Positions 1-7,324 of a DNA stretch of 15,422 nt are shown piece by piece (the stretch's first letter is position 1; every line of letters begins with the position of its first letter). The DNA is from Monoglobus sp964442605. Lineage in GTDB: Bacteria > Bacillota > Clostridia > Monoglobales > Monoglobaceae. The translations under genes and the position numbers were made by a program. Where the stretch lies: positions 1 to 15,422 of the forward strand of contig CAYTZR010000041.1 in the NCBI GenBank assembly GCA_964442605.1. Direction: 5' to 3'. The notes below the pieces were generated by a model. That model made no database searches. It was given only the letters and a program-made list of their open reading frames with translations, and had not been told where the DNA came from.

Positions 1-12
1 GCCCGGCATTTT

Positions 13-792
13 TTATTCACCGTATATGCCGGCTCTGTCGTTTACTACGAAGTATCTCAAATCATCTTCCGTAAGTCTGAGCCTGCCGTATGTATCGCCG
101 ACTATGTAACCCTTGTTCACAAGCTTGGTTATTGTAGCACGCGCCCACTCCGGCATATTATCATCTATATAATCATAATATACAATACCATTGTTTTCGC
201 TCTCGGCAGCCGCTTCCTGCTCGGTAACATTATACACGGGAGCCTTTGTAGCCGTAGGTCTTTGGTATTCGGCAATACTCATACCGTTTATCCAGATATT
301 CACAGCCTTGTTTTCGCTGACAAAGTACATAGTCGCGCCGAGAGCTGTCAAATCGCCCACATATATAAAGGTATAGCCCGAAATCCCTGAAAATCCTTGG
401 ATTTGATACGCATAATCATTTATGTACACCCTAACGTCGGAGGCGTATATGTCGCACTGCTTTGTACCGAGTAAATTATCCGCCGGCAGATATACCGGAA
501 CAGGATTGGGATACGTCTTGTCGGTATTCCTGAATATACGCAAAGTACGGTTCGCCGAATCCCACAGCACGTCAAAGCCGTACTTGTCAAGATCCTCAAC
601 GGCAACCAAAGGATAGCCGTTCACTATCCACGACGGAATAGCATAATGATTGATGTATGTAACAATATCCGTATACCGTGCCTCGCCCACATATTCACCC
701 GGCTTCTGGATTGAATCGTAAGCAAACGCGGGTACCGAAAGCGCCGATAACATTATGGTTACGGCAATACACACCGAAATTATTTTTTTCAT
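13..792 (-). CDS. Exported stalk-domain (copper amine oxidase N-terminal-like) protein with degenerate SLH-like tail
   Basis: Predicted secreted cell-envelope protein of 259 residues; no enzymatic role can be named. It starts with a clear signal peptide (MKKIIS, hydrophobic core, AFA cleavage site near residue 24). Two repeats follow that resemble the Cu-amine-oxidase N-terminal/stalk domain: around residues 40-88 (YINHYAIPSWIVNGYPLVAV, later LWDSANRTLRI) and around 115-165 (VYINDYAYQIQG, later YVGDLTALGA). The last ~50 residues (PEWARATITKLVNKGYIVGD, then RLTEDDLR) look like one worn SLH repeat. I chose ATG at 790-792 because it directly precedes Lys-Lys-Ile of the signal peptide. An in-frame GTG at 802-804 lies only one base from the GGAG of the ribosome binding site. 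It follows the large SLH gene on the same strand, has its own promoters, and probably belongs to the same surface programme. The family assignment is by motif memory only. Confidence 0.75.
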   Translation of the reverse strand: MKKIISVCIAVTIMLSALSVPAFAYDSIQKPGEYVGEARYTDIVTYINHYAIPSWIVNGYPLVAVEDLDKYGFDVLWDSANRTLRIFRNTDKTYPNPVPVYLPADNLLGTKQCDIYASDVRVYINDYAYQIQGFSGISGYTFIYVGDLTALGATMYFVSENKAVNIWINGMSIAEYQRPTATKAPVYNVTEQEAAAESENNGIVYYDYIDDNMPEWARATITKLVNKGYIVGDTYGRLRLTEDDLRYFVVNDRAGIYGE

Positions 793-882
793 ATTGAATA
801 ACACTCTCCTTAATATGTAACCGCATAAGTACTCACAAAGGAATACATATATGTTGTCTAATTATTATCGCTTAAGTATTTA

Positions 883-907
883 GACGGTAATCTTTCAAAA
901 AAGTTGC
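883..907 (-). promoter_or_regulatory. Candidate ECF sigma factor promoter
   Basis: On the minus strand GCAAC (903-907) is followed after exactly 16 bases by CGTCTAA (880-886). This matches the AAC-N16-CGTC pattern known for ECF sigma factors of Firmicutes (SigW/SigM/SigV type). A transcript would start near 873 and leave an ~80-nt leader before the stalk-domain gene. It lies downstream of a separate sigma-A-like promoter. No ECF sigma gene is in the window. The match is by eye. Confidence 0.5.
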
Positions 908-927
908 GGATTTTTTAAAACTTTTTT
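897..927. repeat. 9-bp perfect inverted repeat in the leader of the stalk-domain gene
   Basis: AAAAAAGTT at 897-905 and AACTTTTTT at 919-927 are perfect reverse complements with a 13-base loop. In the minus-strand transcript from the upstream promoter this gives an A/U-rich hairpin ending in a U run, like a weak attenuator. One arm also overlaps the -35 region of the candidate ECF promoter. It could equally be a by-product of A/T runs. Confidence 0.4.
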
Positions 928-950
928 AAATTTTTGTTTATACACATTAC

Positions 951-978
951 ATTATAACAGATTTTCGGAAAAATGCAA
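951..978 (-). promoter_or_regulatory. Sigma-A-like promoter of the stalk-domain gene
   Basis: Minus-strand TTGCAT (973-978), a 16-base spacer and a perfect TATAAT (951-956). It begins about 8 bases after the stop codon of the large SLH gene, with no terminator between, so the downstream gene can be transcribed both by read-through and from here. The predicted leader is ~150 nt. The rest of the 181-base intergenic region (805-985) holds the ECF-like promoter, an inverted repeat and the ribosome binding site (GGAG, 806-809). Confidence 0.6.
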
Positions 979-985
979 GTCTTTT

Positions 986-3900
986 TTAATTTCTGATATA
1001 AATAATCATATTTACCAGTCCAAATCTTAGCTCGGCAAACGCCGCTCCGCCCTGCTCAACGTCGGTATAATCGCCGACTGTGAGCTTATCCGAGCGCTTA
1101 TCATATACATATACGGCTCCGCTTAAGGGTATTGTCCTTAAATATCCCATGTCGGTATTCGCGCAAAGCAGCAGCTTGTCGCTGAACTTATTCTCGACTG
1201 TTCCAAATCCCGTGTACATTTCGCTGTAATACAGCTCCTCGCTGAGCTCGCCGTAGTCGCCGAGATTATTCTCAAAATATTCGCCGCCGTTCAAAATATC
1301 CTTTGTCAGCAACATTCTGAAGGCATCGCAGCTGCCGTTCTTTTCGGAATATTGCAAAACCTCACCCGCACTGAACGGATTTGATCCGTTTTTTGTGTTC
1401 CTTTCGGTGTAGCCGCCGAGCCAGCCCTCTGTCTTGTCCGCCGCTCCGTCTGTGTCAAAAAGCAGCTCCCTTTGTACTCCGTCTTCGTATACCATAAGAC
1501 TCAGGCAGTATTCGCCGTCCTCGTTTACATAGGTGCCCGAATTTATCACAACGCACACCGGACTGTAGCTATATACCTCGCCGTCATCGCTCGTTTTCGT
1601 TATTACGGCGGCTCCGACCTTATAATCATCGCTCAGGTCAAACAGCTGTACATTATATGCCGTATCACTGAGCAATCCGGATAGACTCATTATCTCGTAC
1701 TTGTTCACATCCTCCGTATCGTTCGGGACCACAAATATTTTTGTACCCGCGTCAATCTGGTACATCGACGCGAAAATATTAAGCGTGTCATAAAATTTGG
1801 ACGACTGCGACACGTAGTTCCTTGTAAACATTCCGTTGTTCACAGCGCCGAACAAATCAACCGCCGTTTCAAGCGCGGCTATTGTTCCATCGCCTCTGAG
1901 AGTATATTTTATCAGCTGAGGCTGCAGGCTCAAAAAGCTGTCGGTTGATGCCGCCGCTCCGTTAAGAGAGGATTTTGAAGTTACTGCTATCTCCTCGGCT
2001 TCACCGCTCTCGGAAATAATCTGCAGCACAGCCGTCATACCAAATGGGTCGCCGGATATGTCAACCGACTTTAAGTATCCGTATTTTTCCGATGAGTCCA
2101 CTCCGTCACAATACGCAATATTGCCGTTTATGTCAAGATACGCGGTCACCTCGCCGTCCGTCAAATCAATGCTTCTTCCGCTGCGTGCGAAGTAGCTTGA
2201 TAATTTGTAAATCTTCCCGCCGATTGTGTACTCGTTATCCGATTGATTTATGTTTGTCACGCTTCCGCTCGCCGTATCTACCGAAATTCGTATGTCGGCA
2301 ATCATATTATCATCGCTTCTCGCGACACAGACAACATCGTTTTCGTTCAGCATATAGTCGGGGCTGTATTCCATACTGTCGCCGTCATATGTAAGCATAA
2401 CGCTGTCGGTACTGTCAAGCCCGAGATTTACCGCGCCGATGTTCTTGTCGGTAAACACTCCGCCAAGCCGCGCTCTGCCGGATACAACATAGGTCTCATA
2501 GTCGTATATCATCACGTAATCGGCGGAGGATTTCCCGTTATTGGCTATGATTTTTAAATATCCGCAGTCAAACGTCAGTTCATCAATCAGCCCTATTCTC
2601 GTTTGGTATTTATAATTATATATTACCTTTGTATCGCCGCTTAAAGCAATACGCTGTTCCCTGCCGCTGCCGCCGTCGTAATATATCGAATTGTTTTCCA
2701 GCCTTATATAGTCATTATAATCAAGCTCGGTCACATTTGTGTCATAATCACGCTCAATATACAAAGCCGTGTAATCATCACCGGACGCGCCTTGCTTCGC
2801 GTATACCGTCGCGTTCATGCCGAGGTACGGCAAAGCATTAAGATTTCCCGCCGCGAAGGATCTGTCTCCCAGCACAAATCTGCCCTCCTTGCAGCTTCCG
2901 TCCGCATAAACGCTCGCGCCGCCAACGTCGGTTACTTCTCCCTTAAACTCATATATGCCGTGATATTTGCTCAGCAGATTTTCTCCGCTAAACATATAAT
3001 AATTTTCGTTACCGAAAACCGTTTGGCTCGGAATTTCAACCTCCAGCGCATTATTCATAAGAATAGCGGCGTCACCGCGGCACAACGCGTCCTCATATCC
3101 TACATTATCCAAATCAGTCAACAGCCGCAGGCGCGATGCCTCAGTCATAAACCCTGCGGGATAGCCGCCTATGTCATTCGCGATTACCGTATAACCCAAA
3201 GCCGACACCATTATCTTTACCGCGTCCTGAAACGATATACTGTCCTCAGGATTAAAGCTTCCGTTCTCATCGCCGTTTACAATGCCCATTCCGTAAAGAG
3301 CGTATATCGCTCCCGCACCCCAGTAGCTGCTGTCAACATCTCCAAATACCCTTTGAAGCGCGGCAGGGTCATAGCTTTCATCAATATTCAACAACTTCGC
3401 GACCATTTGACAGAATTCAGCGCGTGTTATGCTTCCGCTCGGCATAAACTCCGCCGCGCTATAGCCGTTCACCAAATCCAGATTTTTAAGCTTTGTTGTC
3501 GCGTTGTAATATTTTGTGCCTACGCAGTCGGTGAAGCCGATTTCGCTTGTGTTGCGGGTTTTGAGCTCCACGCTTTCTATGCAGGGCGACCATGGTGTGC
3601 CGCCGATATTTCCGAACGTAATCCTTATGTACTTTGCCTCCTCCGGCAGCTTTTTAAGGCTGTAGTGTACGGGAATCCACTTTCCTCCGTCCACGCTGTC
3701 CGTGGTTATTATCGGTGTGAATTTTGTGTATGCTTCTCCGTCTGCCGTATACTCAAAGGTAAAGTGAGATATAGTTTCATTCGGAGAAAATGATGTGTTA
3801 AAAACAAAGTAGCCTCCGTCTTGCACCTCATACTCCAACCACTCCGCCTCCGATGTGACCCTTATAATATGAGTGTCGTCACCGTCGAATGCATACTTGT

Positions 3901-4084
3901 TTTCCTCGGTAACCACATCAAGCGTCAAGCCGTCGCTGTAGGCTATGACCTTGCTGAAATCCGCGCAGTCATCATAAATATTTTTTCCGGACTCCTCCGC
4001 GTATGCAAATATCCGAGGCAGGCACGAGGCGCAAACAAAAGCCGCCAAAATTAATGCCGTAAGTTTTCTGAATTTCACTTTCAT
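986..4084 (-). CDS. Large secreted S-layer homology (SLH) protein
   Basis: Predicted exported wall-bound protein of 1032 residues. A signal peptide occupies about residues 1-30 (MKVKFRKLTALILAA). A galactose-binding-like beta-sandwich follows at about 35-178, ending in YIRITF and WSPCIESVEL. The SLH region is at about 183-350: repeat 1 has ITRAEFCQMVAKLL, repeat 2 has WGAGAIYALYGMGIVNGD and SFNPEDSISFQDAVKIM, and repeat 3 is weak (LCRGDAAILMNNAL). The remaining ~680 residues are beta-rich and I do not recognise them. SLH repeats normally bind pyruvylated secondary cell-wall polymers. An upstream in-frame ATG at 4106-4108 overlaps the end of nrdG, but ATG at 4082-4084 starts a normal signal peptide and sits 10 bases after GGGAG (4095-4099), so I prefer it. 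The gene lies immediately after nrdG and is probably co-transcribed with it. Confidence 0.85.
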   Translation of the reverse strand: MKVKFRKLTALILAAFVCASCLPRIFAYAEESGKNIYDDCADFSKVIAYSDGLTLDVVTEENKYAFDGDDTHIIRVTSEAEWLEYEVQDGGYFVFNTSFSPNETISHFTFEYTADGEAYTKFTPIITTDSVDGGKWIPVHYSLKKLPEEAKYIRITFGNIGGTPWSPCIESVELKTRNTSEIGFTDCVGTKYYNATTKLKNLDLVNGYSAAEFMPSGSITRAEFCQMVAKLLNIDESYDPAALQRVFGDVDSSYWGAGAIYALYGMGIVNGDENGSFNPEDSISFQDAVKIMVSALGYTVIANDIGGYPAGFMTEASRLRLLTDLDNVGYEDALCRGDAAILMNNALEVEIPSQTVFGNENYYMFSGENLLSKYHGIYEFKGEVTDVGGASVYADGSCKEGRFVLGDRSFAAGNLNALPYLGMNATVYAKQGASGDDYTALYIERDYDTNVTELDYNDYIRLENNSIYYDGGSGREQRIALSGDTKVIYNYKYQTRIGLIDELTFDCGYLKIIANNGKSSADYVMIYDYETYVVSGRARLGGVFTDKNIGAVNLGLDSTDSVMLTYDGDSMEYSPDYMLNENDVVCVARSDDNMIADIRISVDTASGSVTNINQSDNEYTIGGKIYKLSSYFARSGRSIDLTDGEVTAYLDINGNIAYCDGVDSSEKYGYLKSVDISGDPFGMTAVLQIISESGEAEEIAVTSKSSLNGAAASTDSFLSLQPQLIKYTLRGDGTIAALETAVDLFGAVNNGMFTRNYVSQSSKFYDTLNIFASMYQIDAGTKIFVVPNDTEDVNKYEIMSLSGLLSDTAYNVQLFDLSDDYKVGAAVITKTSDDGEVYSYSPVCVVINSGTYVNEDGEYCLSLMVYEDGVQRELLFDTDGAADKTEGWLGGYTERNTKNGSNPFSAGEVLQYSEKNGSCDAFRMLLTKDILNGGEYFENNLGDYGELSEELYYSEMYTGFGTVENKFSDKLLLCANTDMGYLRTIPLSGAVYVYDKRSDKLTVGDYTDVEQGGAAFAELRFGLVNMIIYIRN

Positions 4085-4100
4085 AAATTCCATTCTCCCG

Positions 4101-4610
4101 TTATTCAAAAGTATATATGGTTTTTCCGTCCGATTTAAGGGTTCGCTTTAAGTCAATCATTCTTTGATTTTTGCTGCCCCTGAACCGCACGTTAAGACTT
4201 TTTTCCGCGAGTATAAAGGGTCCGTCTATAAGCACGTCCGCTACCCGCAAAAGGCGCATTATGTCATAATTCTCCCGCGCCATCTCCCACAAGCGTTCAA
4301 AGGTATAGCCCGAAAAGACGGTCACATTTTTACCGCCCTTTACAATCCGCTCGCCCAGCTCCGCCAAGGGTCCCGGCTGGCAGAACGGTTCTCCTCCCGA
4401 AAATGTTATTCCGCTGAGCAAAGGATTTTTGTTAAACTCCTTTAATATATCCTCTGTGTCCGCCTCAGTTCCGCCCTCAAAGCTGTGAGTCTGCGGATTG
4501 TGGCAGCCCGGGCAATGATGAGGACAGCCCTGAACGAACAGGACAAATCTTATCCCGTCGCCGTCTGTTATCGACTCTCTCACAACGCCCGCGATCCTGA
4601 TTTTACTCAA
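4101..4610 (-). CDS. nrdG: Anaerobic ribonucleoside-triphosphate reductase activating protein (radical SAM)
   Basis: NrdG uses S-adenosylmethionine and a [4Fe-4S] cluster to form the glycyl radical on the class III ribonucleotide reductase NrdD, which makes deoxynucleotides without oxygen. The 169-residue protein has the radical SAM cysteine motif CPHHCPGC (Cys29, Cys33, Cys36) right after FVQG, then the SAM-contacting SGGEPF motif near residue 70. Length and motif spacing are typical of NrdG. The start is TTG (4608-4610): the codon before it in frame is a stop, GGGAG lies 6 bases upstream, and starting later would lose the conserved N-terminus (IRIAGVVRESITDGDGIRFV). The start overlaps the end of the dockerin gene by 8 bases, and its stop directly precedes the ribosome binding site of the SLH gene. 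Its partner nrdD is not in the window, so an iron-sulfur housekeeping gene sits between two surface-protein genes. Confidence 0.93.
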   Translation of the reverse strand: MSKIRIAGVVRESITDGDGIRFVLFVQGCPHHCPGCHNPQTHSFEGGTEADTEDILKEFNKNPLLSGITFSGGEPFCQPGPLAELGERIVKGGKNVTVFSGYTFERLWEMARENYDIMRLLRVADVLIDGPFILAEKSLNVRFRGSKNQRMIDLKRTLKSDGKTIYTFE

Positions 4611-5750
4611 TCACATCTCCCGCCTTTTTCGCGATATACGCAATATCAACAATATTTATAATTCCGTCCGTATTTATGTCGCCGTCTCTGACGCTCTTCC
4701 AGTCATTATCCTCGCTGCTTTTGTCATAATATGTCAAAACAAGCTCCAAATCCGATTTATCAACGGCTCCGTCATTATTTAAATCACCCACCGGAGCCGA
4801 TTTGAGAGTCACGCTCATTTGGGCGCTTAAGCCATGCTCCGCGCTTTCGGCGTATACCGTAAATTCCGCGCCGTTTGCCGCCTCACTGTCAATTATAACC
4901 GTTCCGTCTTCTGAGATACTCAAGCCGTCAATATCGCTGTCTCTAATCGAAAGGGTAACATCACCATTGAAGACTTCTCCGATTTGGTCTACAAGGTACG
5001 CGCTGAACCTGTACTCGGCAAAATCATACCTCGGAATTATAAGAACATCATCGCCGATAAGCTTTATTCCGACTGCCTCAGGCTCTCCTGCGGCGGCTGA
5101 AACGCTTGATACAAGGGGCGTCCACCAATTCACGGTCTGCGGAAAGATAATCTTTATGTATCTTGTATCACCTAAGTCGGACAGCCGATATACCGCTCTT
5201 GTCCACTTTCCTTCCGCCTCCAAGTAGTCACAGTCAAAATCAATATCCGTCCAGTATTCGCCGTCCGCGGAAATCCGATACGCAAGGTCAACCAACGGCT
5301 CCCCCGCATAAAAATACGCTACAACCTCCGCCTGCTCCGCATACGGTATTTCATATACTATATAAGCTTCACCGTCCTGCGGTCTTTGAAACGTGGTGTA
5401 ATCATCATAAAACGCCTCGCGGCTGCCGTCATCGGGTATCAGATAAGCATAAACGTTGCTGTAGGAATACAGCTCTGCGAGACTGTCGCAATCATATACA
5501 ACGTCAGGCTCATAGTTCACACTCGGCTCCTCTGTCGGCGCTGCCTCCTCTGTAGGTTCAGCCGTTGGCTCCGCCGCGGGTTCCTCCGTAGGTTCAGCCG
5601 CAGGCTCTTGTGTAGGCTCCGGTTCGGAATCTTCATTGGGCTGCCGCGTCGGTTCTGTTTCCGTCGGTTCTCCGGTCGGTTCTTCTATTGGTTCTCCCAG
5701 TTCTCCCGTCGGCTCTCCGGTTGGTTCTCCCGTTGGCTCTGTTTCTGACT
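4603..5750 (-). CDS. C-terminal part of surface protein: Glu-Pro-Thr linker, beta-sandwich, Ig-like region, type I dockerin (5' end in assembly gap)
   Basis: This frame is open from the N gap to the stop at 4603-4605 and encodes 381 residues. The first ~75 are a low-complexity linker rich in Glu, Pro and Thr (EPTGEPTGE, EPTEEPAAEPTAEPTEE). A galactose-binding-like module follows (GKWTRAVYRLSDL, RYIKIIF, WWTPLVSSV), then an Ig-like beta region, and last a dockerin with two calcium-binding repeats, GDLNNDGAVDKSD and GDINTDGIINIVD. Dockerins bind cohesins to assemble extracellular complexes. A GTG at 5518-5520 could be taken as a start, but it has no signal peptide and the linker is open far upstream of it, so it is an internal valine codon. 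Most likely this is the continuation of the cohesin-SLH gene beyond the gap. A separate gene beginning inside the gap is the alternative. It overlaps nrdG by 8 bases. Confidence 0.75.
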
Positions 5751-5850
5751 NNNNNNNNNNNNNNNNNNNNNNNNNNNNNNNNNNNNNNNNNNNNNNNNNN
5801 NNNNNNNNNNNNNNNNNNNNNNNNNNNNNNNNNNNNNNNNNNNNNNNNNN
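5751..5850. other. Assembly gap (100 N) inside a surface-protein gene
   Basis: Exactly 100 N, a common placeholder for a gap of unknown size. On one side is a repetitive Glu-Pro-Thr coding stretch (5521-5750), the sort of sequence that breaks assemblies; on the other is the end of the SLH region. Counting 100 N literally would put the two sides out of frame, but this carries no weight if the length is arbitrary. Confidence 0.85.
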
Positions 5851-7106
5851 TCAGCGTAAGCCATTCTTGCCGCAAGAGGCTCCGCCGCCTCATCGTTTAC
5901 AGGCTCCGGATTAAGAGCGGTGAGAAGATTTTGCGTTATTTGTGCCGCCTCGGCGCGGCTCAGGCTGTCTAAAGGTCTGAACAGATTATTATCATCGCCG
6001 TTTAATATTTGTGCGGTGTAAAGCTTGTCCACATAGCCCACGGCAAATTCATCAATATCCGCCTCATCGTCAAAATTAATGTTAAGACGTGAAGAATTAA
6101 TATTTAATCCGAGTCCGTCAATCGTTCTGCAAACAACCGCAGCCGCCTCCTGACGGTTTATATTTTGGTCGGGCTTAAACGTACCGTCCTCATATCCGTT
6201 TATTATACCAAGCCGAGCAGCGGCGTTTATGTACGGCGAGTACCACTCGTCAGCGTCCGCGTCTGTAAAATCAATATCAGAGCCGTCCTCCGCGAGCGGT
6301 ATTCCCATCGCGCTGACTATCACCTTGCAGAATTCCGCACGTGTGATGTTGCTGTTTGGCTTAAAGCTTCCGTCCTCATAACCGCTTAAGATACCCAGAT
6401 TATATAGAGATGTTATGGCGGGTACCGCCCATTCCGCTTCGCTTAAATCGCTGAATATTTCGGGCTGTGCCGAGGGAACAGTCAAATCGGCGGGCTCTAT
6501 AACAGGCGAAACCGCTGTCACGGTGTTGCTGCCTCCGCCTGTCGCAAATCCTCCGGAACCTCCGCCGGAGCCTCCGCCGTTTGATATTGAGGCGGAATTT
6601 TTCGCGCTGACGGAGATATCGATTGATTTGCCTATGCTGTATTCGGTATATCCCATATCATCGTTTATCAATACCGCGCTCGCCAGCTTTACATTTGCGG
6701 TTCCGCTCGCTTTTGAGATAAACTTCACAGTGGCAAGCTCTGTGCCGACTATGCTCTCGTCCGCGCTCCTTAAGAACGCCAGCTTGACCCTGCCGCTGTC
6801 ATTTGATTTCGCAGCAATATACTCTCCGCCTGTTCCCGGCTCCGCCGAGCTGTAGGTTAAATATCCGCTGTCAAAGCTCAGCTCAAGCTCATATCCGTAA
6901 AGCTCCGCCGCCCCTTCGGAATTTGTATTTATTTTAACATAAACCGCGTCCCCGACTGTCAGATTGGCTATCGGGTTAGTCAGAGAGAACTCTGCGGCGC
7001 CGGCGGTCTCGTATGGAATTTTTATATCCTCGGCGGAAACCGCGCAGCACGCAAGCAGCGACAACGCCAAAATCAATACAACAATCCTTTTTATTTGGTT
7101 TTTCAT
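5851..7106 (-). CDS. N-terminal part of surface protein: signal peptide, cohesin domain, three SLH repeats (3' end in assembly gap)
   Basis: 418 residues are visible before the gap. A signal peptide covers residues 1 to about 25 (MKNQIKRIVVLILALSLLAC, cleavage near AVSA). Residues ~35-165 have the pattern of a cohesin: VGDAVYVKINTN, YGYELELSFDS, GRVKLAFLRS, ELATVKFISK, then a strand around VLINDDMGY. A Gly/Ser linker (177-193) leads to three SLH repeats at about 218-275 (GYEDGSFKPNSNITRAEF), 279-335 (GYEDGTFKPDQNINRQEA) and 343-395 (GDDNNLFRPLDSLSRAEA). SLH would fix the protein to the cell wall while the cohesin displays a docking site. The ATG at 7104-7106 has GAGGTG at 7112-7117 as its ribosome binding site. 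The frame runs open into the gap and probably continues as the dockerin-bearing part at 4603-5750. It is the first gene of the surface block and has its own promoter. Confidence 0.85.
6615..6620. other. Only GATATC site in the window (predicted target of the restriction-modification system)
   Basis: This was the only GATATC found when reading all visible bases. It lies in the cohesin-SLH gene, where it encodes Asp-Ile (GAT ATC). If the methyltransferase at 14607-15422 is active, the first adenine on each strand should carry N6-methylation. Confidence 0.6.
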
Positions 7107-7159
7107 AATTCACCTCAAAAGCCTTTGATTTATCCTTTAAAAAATATTTATTAATACTT

Positions 7160-7188
7160 ATTATATTTAAAAATGCTTTATCTTTCAA
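7160..7188 (-). promoter_or_regulatory. Sigma-A-like promoter of the cohesin-SLH gene
   Basis: Minus-strand TTGAAA (7183-7188), a 17-base spacer and TATAAT (7160-7165), about 55 bases upstream of the start codon. The -35 hexamer lies within a 19-base direct repeat bordering the assembly gap, so each repeat copy carries the same TTGAAA. Confidence 0.55.
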
Positions 7189-7324
7189 AAAATGCTTTAT
7201 NNNNNNNNNNNNNNNNNNNNNNNNNNNNNNNNNNNNNNNNNNNNNNNNNNNNNNNNNNNNNNNNNNNNNNNNNNNNNNNNNNNNNNNNNNNNNNNNNNNN
7301 TTTATCTTTCAAAAAATGCTTTAT
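7174..7324. repeat. 19-bp direct repeats spanning the end of the aminopeptidase gene and an assembly gap
   Basis: On the minus strand a 19-base unit, GCATTTTTTGAAAGATAAA, starts in the last codons of the aminopeptidase gene (Ala-Phe-Phe-Glu-Arg-stop). It recurs beyond the gap in head-to-tail order, followed by a partial copy. The 24 bases before the gap (7177-7200) are identical to the 24 bases after it (7301-7324). Either this is a longer tandem array or the two contigs simply overlap and the gap is artificial. Confidence 0.75.
7201..7300. other. Assembly gap (100 N) between aminopeptidase and cohesin-SLH genes
   Basis: Exactly 100 N bounded by identical 24-base ends. The real length is unknown and may be zero. 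The rest of the intergenic stretch 7107-7301 holds the promoter and direct repeats described separately. Confidence 0.85.

Noticed and set aside
3..32. 7-bp inverted repeat CCGGCAT/ATGCCGG around the stop of the first gene as a terminator
   Set aside because: The stem is short, the loop contains the stop codon, and the window ends before any downstream T run could be seen.
2792..3793. 333-codon open frame on the plus strand
   Set aside because: It lies wholly opposite the large SLH gene, has no ribosome binding site or recognisable domain, and its composition is that of an antisense frame.
5518..5520. GTG as the start of an independent dockerin gene
   Set aside because: The same frame is open for another 230 bases to the gap and encodes a Glu-Pro-Thr linker; starting here would leave an extracellular protein without a signal peptide.
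5521..5748. CRISPR or functional DNA repeat array in the repetitive stretch before the gap
   Set aside because: The repeats follow codon phase (Glu-Pro-Thr) with synonymous variation and no spacers, so they are a protein linker.
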